A stretch of 64,000 nt of DNA, from the NCBI RefSeq assembly GCF_016808335.1, contig NC_053143.1:62001-126000 (forward strand). The letters are read 5' to 3'. The notes under the pieces are model-generated. The model ran no database searches and had not been told where the DNA came from. It worked only from the letters and a program-made list of their open reading frames with translations. This DNA is from Panicum virgatum (lineage: Eukaryota > Streptophyta > Magnoliopsida > Poales > Poaceae). Each line of letters starts with the position of its first letter. The first letter of the stretch is position 1. A program made the translations under genes and the position numbers. Positions 1-11,584 of the stretch are shown piece after piece.

Positions 1-939
1 TGGATTTGCTGCTCCTCCTCTGATCTTGTCTTCTTTTATATATAACTGATGAAACTGAAGAAGATGGAGTGGTTAGTTGGAATTTCAGCCTGCACGCAGC
101 TGCTTCTCACCGCATTTGCTTGTCCCATCCTAACTTTGTTTTTCACATAAATTTAATTCCCCACCACTTATGTTTGAAAACTAGCTGATGTCCATATATA
201 TAATGCTGGCTAGCTGCCCTAGCCTATTGACCTAGTCGTACCCTTTCAACAACGGTGCTTTAAATTTGTTTGTTTCATGTCAAATGTCGTCCTTTCCTTA
301 AAAAAATTACCATAACTAAAACCACACATTGTCTTGGATCCCTGCATCAATTGTCCCTTTGTTCCCGTATCGATGGTATGAGCGAGATGGACAGTCATCC
401 CAAATTATTAGTCAATTTTGCTATGCACTAGACATTATAACATATATAAATGCATAATAAAGACTATGTATCTAGAAATACCAAAACAATTAATAATTTA
501 GTATGGAGAAAATAGTAGATTCCTAAAAAAAAAGGAGAGTTACAGGGGTGTGTGTGGAGAGGGGGCAATGGGACAAACAAATCTTGCAAACCAAATGCTG
601 ACAATAAGCATGTACTACAAGGTTTGGCAAAAACCTTGTATATACTTAATTGAGCGTTTCACCTTGGAAAACGGAAGCACAATAGCCGGGAATAGGAGCA
701 GAAACGGGATATATGGGTTATCGAAAAGGTCAGGAATCAAAAATTTTACCGGAATGTATTGTTGTTTAATCACTGTTTACATCGCATGAATATAACAATA
801 CACACTCCTTATGCAAGCTATTTTTTCTAAAAAAATATGGGTTTTATGTTTCCTATGATTAAACCATCATGTGCACTGATTGATGTTAAGAAACAAGAGA
901 GAATATATGGTATATATGCCTATTAATCTTTTTTGGATT
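1..939. other. AT-rich intergenic DNA, no gene seen
   Basis: Short open frames here (for example 550-789) have no recognisable domain, no splice context and AT-rich composition. I see no RNA gene or clear repeat. Confidence 0.6.
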
Positions 940-1114
940 TTATAAGTACTGGACTAATAGGGAATCATCCCGGATTAAAATAGGACCCCACAAATACGGG
1001 AGGATACACTCCTTTTCGCTTCCCATCCAATTTTCATAAATACAGAAATAGACGAGATACATATAGAAATACGAGTGGGACAAGATAGTATTTTTCCGTC
1101 CGTTTTCATCCTTA
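940..1114 (-). mobile_element. Possible Ac/Ds-like hAT terminus fragment
   Basis: Read on the minus strand, the edge at 1114 begins TAAGGATGAAAACGGACGG. This resembles the start of Ac/Ds-family hAT termini (TAGGGATGAAA...). It is followed by the repeated short CCGTAT/CGTATTT-type motifs common in Ds subterminal regions. I could not find the opposite end or an 8-bp target duplication, so this is at best a truncated piece and could be chance similarity. Confidence 0.3.
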
Positions 1115-1239
1115 GAGGGGAGCACCACGGCTATTTGAGGAAGGGGCACCAGTCTGGTGGTGGAGAGAAGCGGCACAGCCCCAATCTTCTTCTTTGCCTC
1201 TGCTGTGTTTGAGCTCTCCGACTCGGAGCTCCTCCAAGC

Positions 1240-1500
1240 CATCTAGATCCGCCACCCATGGAGAAAAGAAGAGCGGGATCTGTTAGTGGAGGGAGGGGGG
1301 TGCTAGGTAAGGGGCGGGTGGCGCATCGTACCAGCGGAGGGAGGTGAGGGTGGTGTGGCCTCACCGGTGGAGGGAGGAGAGGGTAGCACGACTCCTTGGT
1401 GGAGGGAGAGGGAGGACGACGTGGCCTCGCCCGCGGAAGGAGGAGAGGGCAGCCTAGCTCACCATCGGAGGGCAGGAGAGGGGAGGGCGATGACGTAGTT
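1240..1500. repeat. Degenerate GGAGGGAGG-rich tandem repeat
   Basis: A GC-rich stretch in which units of roughly 45-50 bases recur imperfectly (GGTGGAGGGAGGAGAGGG followed by a GGCCTC-type segment). It opens frames on both strands, but their protein composition is pure low complexity. No gene is called. The DNA from 1500 to 1960 holds nothing recognisable. Confidence 0.45.
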
Positions 1501-1962
1501 CAAGCAGAAGGAAGGTACGTCGGACGTGAGAGAGGCGCAAAGAACCGATACTACCAACAAATATGTAGGGATCCGGCTCGGAATTGAGGATGAGGGGAAG
1601 CGGGCGAGAGGAATGCGGGTTGATACTGGTGTTGATTTCCAATTCCAAATTCTAAAACATCCAAACAGTTGGCATTCGAATATGCCAATACCAATTCCAA
1701 ATACCAATCCTGAATATCTACATTCAAACTGAGTGCAGTGTTTGCAACTGTCTTATTACACAAGAGGTACGTTTTGTTTTGTTTTGTTTGAGAGTTGAGA
1801 CCAGATCAGTCACAAGGAAAGGCTGGGCCGGGCTGGGCCTGGGCTACTTCCTCCCAGTCGGTCGACTTCGAGAGCGCAGCAGGTTGGGGGCTCCTATATA
1901 TTTTGTTGAAGATAGTTAATCAATTCATCTATAAAGCCCACTAAAGCCCATTTACTAAAAAA

Positions 1963-2070
1963 AATGTTAAACCAACATTTCAAAAATATTGAACTAACAT
2001 ATTAAAATGTTGAGCCAACATTCAAAAAAATGTTGAACCAGCATTTGAAAAATGTTGAACCAACATTTTT
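1963..2070. repeat. Self-complementary ATGTTGAACCAACAT minisatellite
   Basis: About five imperfect copies of a unit of roughly 20-26 bases built on AAATGTTGAACCAACATTT. Each unit is itself an inverted repeat (AATGTT...AACATT), so the array could fold into a string of small hairpins. It lies directly at the 3' side of the minus-strand DUF26 pseudogene and supplies the last codons of its open frames. Confidence 0.7.
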
Positions 2071-2084
2071 TTCTCGTCTTCTCT

Positions 2085-2578
2085 GTCGCCGTTCGCCGGC
2101 GACACGGCAGTCGTTGTACGCCTTGGCGCCGAGGTCCCCGACACATTGCAACATGGCCACGAGCGATCCGAGCGCGGCGTCCATCATGGCCACGGCGCTC
2201 GTGTCCCCGGCTCTCTCGCCGCCGCACTTGTTGAACAGCATCGTTGTGTCCTAGCTCCCCAGGAACGAGTCGTTCCCATGGCGCACGAAGCAAGTGCAGC
2301 TGCACCGCGGCACCCGCTGCCGTGTTGCAGAGCGAGGAGAGCTTGGAGGAGGCGGACTTGACGCAGCCGCAACAGACGGCGGCGGGGAGGCCAGAACGAC
2401 ACTGGTACACGCCGGCCACGCCTGTGGCGGCCGACGGCGAGGTGTAGTTGGCGTAGGCCGTGGAGCCGGCAATGTTGACGAGCGCGCGTGGGGCTTCGTG
2501 GGCGGCGGCCGCCGCCGGGGATGGAAGGTGGGTGAGAGGAAGGGGAGAGAGGAAACTAGGATTTTGAGGTGGATCCAA
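2085..2578 (-). pseudogene. DUF26 (Gnk2-like) cysteine-rich protein pseudogene
   Basis: The minus strand encodes pieces typical of plant DUF26 proteins of the plasmodesmata-located/cysteine-rich receptor type: YQCRSGLPAAVCCGCV (the C-x(8)-C-x2-C core), SLCNTAAGAAVQL, then CFVRHGNDSFLGS and MLFNKCGGERAGD. They fall in two reading frames: the frame changes near 2300, and an in-frame TAG follows the FLGS segment near 2250. The usual secretion signal and second DUF26 repeat are absent, and the end runs into a minisatellite. Intact relatives are secreted or membrane-anchored proteins at plasmodesmata or the cell surface. I infer a dead partial copy; membership of a particular DUF26 subfamily is uncertain. 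Confidence 0.75.
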
Positions 2579-2689
2579 GGGCTAGAATTATTTATATGAA
2601 TCTCAAACACTGGAGTTGCAAAAAATCTTGTGGAAGATAGATAGGTTCACGTAGCAAGTTGGGCTGCCAGTTTTAGTCTTTAAGGCCTA

Positions 2690-3024
2690 GGCCGTGTTTG
2701 GATGCAAAATTCCAAATTCCAAATTTTTTTTCCGGCATCTGCATGGAGATTTAAATCTAGACAAAATAAAAAACACATTGCGACTGCTGTCTGTAAATGG
2801 CGAGACGAATCTAATGAACCTAATTAGGCTGTAATTAGATGCTAAATTGCTACAGTAATGCTACAATAAATAACCTCTAATGACGTATTAATTAAGCTCA
2901 TTAGATTCGTCTCGCGATTTACAGACGAGTTTTATAATTATTTTTGTAATTAGTCTATGTTTAATATTTCAAATGTAAAAAAATGTATTTTCAAAAATTT
3001 TACAGAGCGCAACCAAACACGGCC
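2690..3024. mobile_element. MITE with GGCCGTGTTTGG termini
   Basis: A 335-bp element with inverted ends GGCCGTGTTTGG / CCAAACACGGCC, flanked by the 3-bp direct repeat CTA (2687-2689 and 3025-3027). A second perfect inverted pair, GCGAGACGAATCTAATGA and its complement, lies inside. The 3-bp duplication and size fit a PIF/Harbinger (Tourist-like) MITE, although TTA/TAA is the usual target there, so the superfamily is tentative. It ends 87 bases before the RPP30 start codon and therefore forms part of that promoter or leader. Confidence 0.75.
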
Positions 3025-3111
3025 CTACTATCCCTAAGGGGAAAAAAAAGTATAGCTTGTCTTCTCTTCTTCCTCTTCCGTTGCTTGCCGCGCCGCCGCT
3101 CCCCAGCCCAG

Positions 3112-6100
3112 ATGGCGGCGCCGCTCCTCTTCTACGACCTGAGCCTCATCCCGCCCTCCTCCATTGGCGGTGGCGCCGATGACAACTCAAACCCCTCCTC
3201 CCGCCTCCAACTGTTAGCCGCCACGGCCCGCGCTCTCGAGCTCGGCTACGCCGCCGTCGCGCTCGACCACCCCCACCGCGGTCTCCTCGCCGACTCCAAC
3301 CGCTGCCGCACCGAACCTTTCCCGCCCCTCTCCTCTCTCCCACTCCCGTCCTCCGCCGCTCTCCATCGCTGCCGCCTCGCCTCCCCCGCCTCCGAGCCCT
3401 TCCGCCAATACACCCGCATCACCCTCTCCCTCGACTCCGCCGCCGCCGCCGCTTCCGCCCTCGCTCCCTCTGCCTCCCGCCTTCTCCGCACCTACGACCT
3501 CGTCGCAGCCCGCCCCCTCACCCAGGCCGCCTTCGACCACCTCTGCCAGGCTCCCCTCTCTGCCCAACACCTTGATCTCATCTCCATCGACTTCTCCTCC
3601 CACAGCAACCTGCCCTTCCGCATCAAGCTCCCCATGCTCAAGCTTGCGCTGCAAAAGGGGCTGCATTTTGAGATTGCCTACTCCCCCCTAATTTCTACTG
3701 ACATCAATGCCAAGAGAAACCTCCTAGCTCAAGTCAAGGTTATTTAATCACACATTCAAATCCCACCAAAACCAACATTGGTTTCCGATATACAGCACTT
3801 GTATCTAATAACGTGTTCTATTTTCAGCTCTTGGTGGATTGGACTAAAGGAAAGAATCTCGTCATCTCAAGCGCTGCTCATACTGCATCCCAGCTCAGAG
3901 GGCCCTATGATGTCATCAATCTATCTACTTATTTGCTTGGCCTTCCCATCAACCGAGCAAAAGCTGCAATGTCCACAAACTGCAGGTCACTTGTTCGGTT
4001 CTCAAGCATGCACCTTATTTTTGAAATTGTGATAGGATTGAATGTGCATTGTATTTCAGTGTAACCCCTTTGCAAAGGAGCATCTTGTAGTGCTGGTAAA
4101 TATTTTTGGTAGAGCTTCATCTGATTCTGATTCTCTATGGGAGTTTATTCTCTGAGAGAAAAATGATTCACTAGCTGAAAAGTGATCCTCTAAGATTAAC
4201 TCTATGAAAAACAGATCCAATGTGAGAAGTGAATCAAGAGAAGCTACTTTTTTCAGCTCTCATTTCCTTCGTTCATTTCAGATAATCACTTCGCAGAATC
4301 ATCATAGAATCACTTCTCTTAGAAAAACTGTTCGGCAGAGCTTCTTCTGGGTTCACTTCAGCCTAAAAGCTGCTCTGAGAGCTCTGCCAAACATGGCCTT
4401 AGCATCCTTTTGTTTTATTTAGTTTCAGATTTCTGATTGCAACCTGCAACCAGCCATTCTGTCAAATTATGCCACCTACCTTCTATTTACAAAGGAGACA
4501 TATGTTGCTTGAATTGAAATGTGATACTGTACAATCTGCTCATTGCCAGGTCACTTGTTTTGAAGGCTCTGATGAAGAAACATTTCTACAAAGAAACAAT
4601 TCGAGTCGACAGATTTTTACTAAATGAACAATTGAGTTCAACAAAATTCAAACTTGTTGATTGGATTGCTTGGAATTCTGTATCATCTGAAGGAGGGGTA
4701 AATCACCTGGAACCTTCTTCCAACATTGATGAACTTCCTGGTTCTCCCATACGTGGTGTAATGGAAGGGTCTCATGAAAAACCTCACAATTCTGATGTGT
4801 CTGTATTTGCTAAACAGTCAGAACAATCTAATGATCAAGAACAAATCCCATCTCAAACCCAAGAAGAGACACCACAAGTTGGCAGAACTGAAGTTTTAAC
4901 AGATTGCAGCCAGTCTATCTTGCCAACATCTTATCAAAATGCTGTTCTTGCGAAGGCCGGAAACAGTGAAGTTGTTCCGGATCCTTCCGTGCAAGCTGGT
5001 CCAGCTTGTTCTGTTAGTCCAAAAGGTGTAGTGAAGCATGTCAAATTTGTGAATGATGCAATGGAAGTAGATGGAACAGAATCACACAGTCTCATTGTGG
5101 GTGACAATATTCCTTCAACTTGTGGTACTAGTATCAAGTTAACAAGCTCCGCTCTTCCCCATGGTGTAGATCTTTCTAGCACTAATCTTGAGGATCATGG
5201 TCCATGCCAATCTAGTGAAATACTAGCCAATGCTAAATCTTGTACCAAATATCACACTGATTGCTCATGTGGGGAGAGGGAGAAAACCCTACTGGATCAT
5301 GAAATTCCTTCTGGTTCTGTTGTTTTCCCTGAGGACAAGGATTTGGACCAGTCTAGGGGCATGCAAGTTGATGCTGAGACTTACAGAGGTACTTTAGAAC
5401 TATTAGAGTGCCCCCCAAGTGGGTTAGATGACGAGGCATACTCGTGTCATAAAGTACACAGGGATGTTACAATTCAACGGAAAGTTATGGAGGGGGAAAT
5501 AAAGCAAAGTACGGATGAAAACATAGAACGTACTGCAGAAAATGAGACAGAGTCCAATGACAATAAAATAAAAACATCTATTTCATTGAACCCTGCATTC
5601 CATGGTCAGGAGATCAGCTTAACTAGTTATACAAGAAGTACTGACGCAAGTTGTGAAAGTGGCGAGCTGAAAGAACTAAAGTCTGAGGAAACAAATGCTT
5701 TTTTGGAGAGAAGTGTTGCTAAAACACATGAGCTACTACCAAAATATTCTTATCCAAGTGGTATGGTTGGGATGTCCACAATCAGATCAGGTACGATATG
5801 ATGTGCAAGTGCTAAGTACTCTACTTTTTGAATTTGCAACACTTCTACATCTTTGTACTCTTTACAATTCAGAATTCTTTCAACTAGTTATAGTAAATAG
5901 TGTCTTTTTGTGATGCACTCTATTTCTTTTATGTTAATTCATTTATGCTTCTATTAGTGCCAAGTTCTGTGAGATGATACAATGGATTTTGGATTATCTT
6001 TCTTTTGTAAGGGAAAGGCGTTTTTTTTGGGAGAAAGGGAAAGGCATTTAGAAGCAGTGTTTTAAAGGCGGTGCCTAGGCGTCCAGGCGCACCCAGCTCG

Positions 6101-6505
6101 CCTTGGGTTATAGTGGTGCCTTGTCACCTAGGCGTCGCCTAGGTGCTGCCTAGGCGTCCAGGCGTACCCATCTTGCCTCGCCTCGCCTTACCGCCTTTAA
6201 AACACTGTTTAGAAGGATAGTTCATGTTCCTTGCTTTCTTTACATATTCCTACAAAATGAGCTAAGTTTCTATTGGGGGTATTCAATGTGTTATAAGAAA
6301 ATGGTTTTTATTTTTTGTAGAAAACGAATAATAAGTTGATTATCTATCTTTCAAGCAAATCTAAAGTTCTGTTGTTTCTGCAGAAAAGAAAAGACATAAA
6401 CTAAGGCCGTACTGTCCAGCTTATCTTCCTTTCTTGGGCTTCCTTAGGTCAGTGCATTTCAAGAAGAAAATATGCAAAGTAAGAGGGCTGTTCAAACACA
6501 CGTGA
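3112..6505 (+). CDS. RPP30: RNase P/MRP subunit p30 family protein
   Basis: Four exons: 3112-3738, 3828-3985, 4550-5790 and 6384-6505, all with GT/AG borders. The phases agree at each junction and the total of 2148 nt gives 715 aa. Residues 1 to about 290 form the RNase P p30 (PHP-like) domain: YDLSL at the start, ELGYAAVALDH, LISIDF, FEIAYSPLI, NLVISSAA, then GLPINRAKAAMSTNCR running across the exon 2/3 border. Exon 3 adds a long Ser/Glu/Asp-rich tail with no recognised domain. The short last exon is basic (FLRSVHFKKKICKV), as in plant homologues such as Arabidopsis GAF1. The family protein is a nuclear subunit of RNase P/MRP, which trims tRNA 5' leaders and pre-rRNA. The start at 3112 is preferred to an in-frame ATG at 2983 because that ATG lies in the MITE. 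Introns 2 and 3 each carry a MITE. RPP30 identity is well supported; tail function is unknown. Confidence 0.9.
4099..4398. mobile_element. MITE-like element in RPP30 intron 2
   Basis: The ends are imperfect inverted repeats (TTTTTGGTAGAGCTTC on the left, GAGAGCTCTGCCAAACATGG on the right). The interior is rich in GAATCACTTCTC/GAGAAGTGAATC-type short inverted motifs. No coding potential. The target duplication was not resolved, so superfamily is undecided. It makes intron 2 much longer than intron 1 without touching the splice sites. Confidence 0.5.
6055..6207. mobile_element. hAT-type MITE in RPP30 intron 3
   Basis: A 153-bp element with a perfect 17-bp terminal inverted repeat, CAGTGTTTTAAAGGCGG. 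It is flanked by the exact 8-bp direct repeat TTTAGAAG (6047-6054 and 6208-6215). CAG-N-G termini and an 8-bp duplication are the hAT signature. The interior is made of AGGCG/CGCCT repeats such as GCCTAGGCGTCCAGGCG, so the whole element can fold on itself. It sits between the donor at 5791 and the acceptor ending at 6383. Confidence 0.9.
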
Positions 6506-6906
6506 GGTTTTATTTCACTTTGATAGGAATGTGGTGTCACTTACCATCCCTGAATCATTATGTAACAAGGGACAATTGAAGAATTTCCCATTGAAAAATT
6601 TCAGTTTCAAGTTTCAACATCAAATGCAAACTCATTTACCATCAGTTGTATTGTTATTGTACCTATGGAAATTGTCATACCTGAGAGGTGGGAAAACTTC
6701 CTTTTTGGTTCCTGCATACGTGGTCTAGATCTTTAACTCTTCCTAGTTGTTGGGGTGCGCCTTAGGTTTCCAAAGGCTAAGGACCCCCTTTGTGTACAAA
6801 AGAGGCCCGAAATGGTGGTTTTAAGGGCTTGTTTGTGAGGTCTAGGGACTTAGTTGCAGCATCCAGGGACATGTGTAAGTTGCAGGGACTCCTTTGTGAA
6901 TCCTGA

Positions 6907-7241
6907 TGTCAAGGGCGCCGGCGTCTAGGGTAGCAGGGCCTCGACTACGGAGTTCGTAGTCGCGGCAGGTAATGGTGTCGGGGTTGTTGCCCGGCTGCCC
7001 AATGTTGAAGGGGATGAGATTAAGATAGAGAGAGAGAGAGGATTTGAGAGATTGATAATACTTGCTTAATCTTAATCATCCGAGTACAATAGATTATATA
7101 GGTCTTGGCCTCCTAAGCTTAAGGAAATAACCACCAGGAGATCACCTTCCTATTTCCTAGCCACTGATCGCGGCATCCTTGGCGGCGGCGCGCGCCTCGC
7201 GCACGCGTGGGCGGTGCTGGTACTGCCTGCCCCACATGACA
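6907..7241 (-). repeat. 3' LTR of the Reina-like element
   Basis: 335 bp, TGTCA...TGACA. The polyprotein frame runs into this LTR and stops near 7150, so the C terminus is encoded by LTR sequence. Confidence 0.9.
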
Positions 7242-10200
7242 TCTCTCCCCCCTCGACGAGCAGCTCGTCCTCGAGCTGGAAAGAGGGATACCGCTCGGTG
7301 AAGCTGTCAACATCTTCCCATGTGGCGGACGCTGCCAGTTCCCCCTTCCAACGAACTAGGATCTGGCGAACGCCCCTGGCCATGCGGGCGTGCTTAGCTT
7401 GTTCTGGCTCAAGCACCACAGCTCCGTTGCTGGTGGGCGGTAGGGGTGGTGGAGCAGCTGGAGGAGTACCGACGGACTTCTTCAAGAGCCCCACATGGAA
7501 GACATTGTGAAGGCGTGCGGACGGCGGCAGCTCGAGGCGGTAGGCGATGTCGTTGATGATAGCGGCGACGCGATACGGCCCGTAGAATCGGGGCCAAAGC
7601 TTCCCTTTTGCCGGAACCTGCAGCGACGACGGCGCGCGGTGTCGCAGACGTAGCCACACCCAATCATCGACCTTGAATTGTACCTCGCGGTGGTGCTTGT
7701 CGTAGTGGCGCTTGTATACCGCCTGCGCCTGCTCGAGGCGGTAGCGAACATTCGCCAGCAGCTCATCCCGTTCGGCCATGCTCCGCGCCACGGCCGCCAC
7801 GCGCGTTTCGTCCGGCTCGTACGATCGGATGGAAGGGGGTTGCGGCCGTACACAATCCGGAACGGAGTGTCCTTGAGCGCGGTCTGGAAGGCGGTGTTGT
7901 AGATGTACTCCGCCCAGGGCAGCCAACGGAGCCACTGCCGGGGTCGATCGCCCGTGAGGCAGCGAAGGTACATGACGATCTTGTTTGCCGCCTCAGTTTG
8001 CCCAACGGACTGTGAATGGAACGCCGATGTCATCTGCAGCTTCGTGCCTGAGAGCCGCATGAGCTCCTTCCAGAACAGGGAGGTGAACACCGAATCGCGA
8101 TCTGACACCATGGACTGTGGCACCCCATGTAGGCGTACGATCTCGGCGAAGAACGCCTGTGCCACTGACTCCGCCAGTACGGGTGAGCGAGCGGAATGAA
8201 GTGGCAGTGCTTACTAAATCGGTCCATGACGGTGAGGATGATCGATTTGCCTCCGACGCGCGGTAAGGCCTCGATGAAGTCGAGCCCCACGTCCGACCAC
8301 ACCATGGTGGGCACCCAGTGGCAGGAGCAGCCCAGTCGGATGCAGGTGTTCGGACTTGTGGCGTTGGCATGTCGCGCAAGCCCTCACGTAGTCCTGGACC
8401 ACCGCCCGCAACCTTGGCGAGTGGAAGTCACGGCGCAGCCTGTGGAGTGTGCGTTGGACGCTCTCGTGGCCGTCGTCATGCACCCTGGCGAGCACCTCGT
8501 GGAGGAGCGGCGATGCAGGCGGGATGTAGAGCCGGCCCTAGAACGCCACCAAGCCGTCGACCAGCGACCATGGCGTCGTTGGCCGTCAGCGATCTCGGTC
8601 CGGAGCGTCACTAGTGCTGGATCCGTGCTGTTGGCGTGGCGGAGGCGGTCGATGAAAACAAACCGTGGCCTGGAGACTACGAAGAGCGCCATCTCCTCGG
8701 TGTCGCGCCTAGAGAGCGCGTCGGCCACGACATTTGTGATGCCCGCCTTGTACTCGACGGTGAAATCGAAGCCGAGGAGCTTGCCAACCCAATGGTGTTA
8801 CGGAATGGTCGCTAGGCACTGGTCGAGGAGGAACTTGAGGCTGTAGTGGTCCGTCTTGACGACGAAGCGACGTCCCCAAAGGTACGGCCTCCAGTGGCGG
8901 ATGGCGAGCACGAGGCCGATGAGTTCCCGCTCGTACGCCGCAAGCGAGCGATGCCGAGGCACCACCAGCCTGCTGAAGAAGGCGATGGGGTGATGCTCCT
9001 CCAAGAGGACCGCACCGAACCCGTACGTGGACGCATCGCACTCCACCACGAACGGCTTGGCGAAGTCGGGGAGCGCGAGCACCAGCGCTGTCGTGATCGC
9101 AGTCTTGAGCGCGGCGAAGGTGGCCGTGGCCTCCTCGGTCCAGGAGAATCCTTCCTTGCGGAGCAGGGCGGTGAGGGGAGCGGCGATGGAACCGTAGTCC
9201 TTGACGAACTTGCGGTAATACCCGGCGAGGCCGAGGAAGCCGCGGACTACACGCGCAGACTTGGGCTGAGGCTAGTCCGCCACGGCCTGCACCTTGGCCG
9301 GATCCATCGCCACGCTCCCTGCAGAGATCGTGTGCCCCAGGTACGCGACGGAAGTGGCGCCGAACGCGCACTTGGAATGCTTGACGAAGTGCCGATGTTG
9401 CCGCAGGATGTCGAGGACGGTGCGCACATGCCGTAGATGGGACGCCCACGAGTCGCTGAAGATCAGTATGTCGTTGAAGAAGACGAGGACGAAGCGACGG
9501 AGTAACGGCTGGAGAATGTCGTTCATGAGGGCGTGGAACATCGCCGGAGCGTTGCACAACCCGAATGACATCACCAGGAACTCATAGAGCCCGTCGTGGG
9601 TCCGGAACGCCGTCTTGGCAACGTCGGCGGCGGTCATCCGGACCTGGTGCTACCCCAGGCGGAGGTCGAGCTTGGTGAAGAAGCAGGCGGCGCGCAACTC
9701 GTCGAGCAGTTCGTCCACCACCAGGATGGGGTAGGCGTCCTTGACGGTGATGGCGTTAAGCGCGCGGTAGTCAACGCAGAAGCGCCAGGAGCCATCCGGC
9801 TTCTTGACGAGGAGGAACGGCGATGAGAACGTCGACGTGCTGCGCCGGACGATGCCCTGGGCGAGCATGGCGGCGCACTGGCGTTCCAGCTCGTCCTTGT
9901 GGGCAGCCGGGTAGCGGTATGAGCGGATCAAGGTGATGCTGTGATGCTGTGATCCCGAGTCCGTGGGGGAGGCATGCCCGTCGGCTCCGCGAAGATGTCC
10001 GTGAACTCCTGGAGCATCGCCTGGAGCATGTCGTCCCCTGAGCACACACGCAGCGCGGGACCCTTGGGCCCTGCAATTCCTTGCCAGCAAACTTTATGGT
10101 CCCTGTGCCAAAAGGACATGGTTAGGGCACTGAAATCCCAGAGGATCGGCCCAAGGGAGGCCATCCAATGCGTGCCCAAGACGGTGTCGTAGCCGGCAAG

Positions 10201-11463
10201 CGGGAGGGCGTAGAAGTCCGCCGCGAACGCCTCGTCGTCGATGGTGAACGGCGCCGCACGGTAGATGCCGGGGCACGGAACACGTTCACCATTGGCCACC
10301 GTGACCCGCAGGGCGCCCCGGGGTTGGAGTTGCAGCGACGTTCGGCGCGCCACGTCCTCGACGATGAAGCTGTGCGTGGAGCCGGAGTCTAGGAGTGCGA
10401 GGAGCGTGGAATCCCCGAGCCGCAGATGAACCTGCATGGTCTCGTCCATGTGGACGCCAGCGATGGCGTGCAGCGAGATCTGCGGCGCGTCCTCCATGGC
10501 CGGTGCCATGGCGGCGGCGGCGGCGTCGTCGTCCTCGGCCAGGTCGACGAGGAAGAGGCGCTGGCACATGCGGTTGTGGCCACGTGCGAATCGCTTGTTG
10601 CAGTTGAAGCAGAGCCCCAGTCGACGGCGTTCCTCCATCTCGGTCTGGGACAGCCGTTTCACCGGTCTGCCCTCGACGGACACTTGCGCGGGCGTGGGCG
10701 CAGTTGGCGGCGCGGTCGCCGACGCCGGTAGAGGGAGGCGCTGGGGAGCGGGTAGGATGCTCCGCTGGCCTGCACACGGCGCGGCGCGGAGGGCGCGGCC
10801 GCGGCTGGCGTCGCGCACTGATTACGCAACTCCAGCTTGCGAGCAAGGCTCATGGCGGCGGCGAGGGAGTGCGGGTTGTGTATTTCCACGTCGAGGCTGA
10901 GGGGCGGCTGCAGTCCCGCCGTGAAGATCTACACTTTTTGGATCTCCGAGAGCGTGCCTGCGCGAGGAAGAAGTAACTCGAACCGATCTTGGTACTCGAC
11001 CACGGATCCGGTACGCTTGCACGCCATGAGTTCGCTGAGGTTGTTGGATCGCAGAGGGGGACCGAAACGCAGGTTCATCAACTTGGTGAAGCGGCGCCAT
11101 GGCGGAGTGCCCTCGTCACGCTGGACCTAGATGTACCAGCCGCCTCTTCCAGGTTGTACGAGGCCATCCAGACTTTTTCTTCCTCGATGATGCGTTGTTG
11201 ATGAAAATAGGATTTGCAGCGGTTAATGAACGCTAACGGATCCGATTTACCATCAAACTTGGGGAAGTCCATCTTCTGGAATCTTGGCGGCCGGTCGTTG
11301 TGGTGCTCGCCGCCGATCGGTCCACGGCCACCGGAGGACGACGAGTCGACGAGTCGGCGCGGTGCTCCTGCTGGAGCGTGTCCACCTTGGACTGGAGTGT
11401 CTCCACGGTGGTCGTCAACTTGGCGATGAGCGTCGCAAGATCGGCGATGGTTGGCTCGGCCAT
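7150..11463 (-). pseudogene. Reina-like gag-pol polyprotein, multiply broken
   Basis: Order on the minus strand: a coiled-coil-like Gag N terminus starting at 11463 (LATLIAKLTTTVETLQSKV), Gag core (MDFPKFDGKSDPLAFI), a CCHC-like knuckle (CFNCNKRFARGHNRMC), an aspartic protease (LLALLDSGSTHSFIV, near 10380), reverse transcriptase (FCVDYRALNAI; catalytic box near 9471), RNase H (VECDASTYGFGAVL; KTDHYSLKFLL), HHCC integrase zinc finger, integrase core (VSDRDSVFTSLFW), and a C-terminal chromodomain-like segment (QILVRWKGELAASATWEDV). Breaks include a Gag frame change, an in-frame TAG at 9650-9652 in RT, further stops near 9272 and 8798, and frame changes in integrase. The RT catalytic box reads FFND where the family has FF/VDD. 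It cannot be functional. Confidence 0.85.
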
Positions 11464-11584
11464 CGGCGACGAAATGGATGTTGTCGGGGACGGCGGCTTG
11501 GTGGGTGTAGGAGCGATCGAGGGGGGGGGGCGTGGTGGGGATGGCTGGAGGTGGAAGAGGATCTTCTGGAAGCTGATACCAGGT

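Noticed and set aside
2983..3111. Upstream in-frame ATG for RPP30
   Set aside because: It lies in the MITE; the p30 domain start (MAAPLLFYDLSL) fits 3112.
8709..9557. 282-codon minus-strand frame in the Reina element
   Set aside because: Out of frame with the recognisable RT/RNase H segments; shadow frame.
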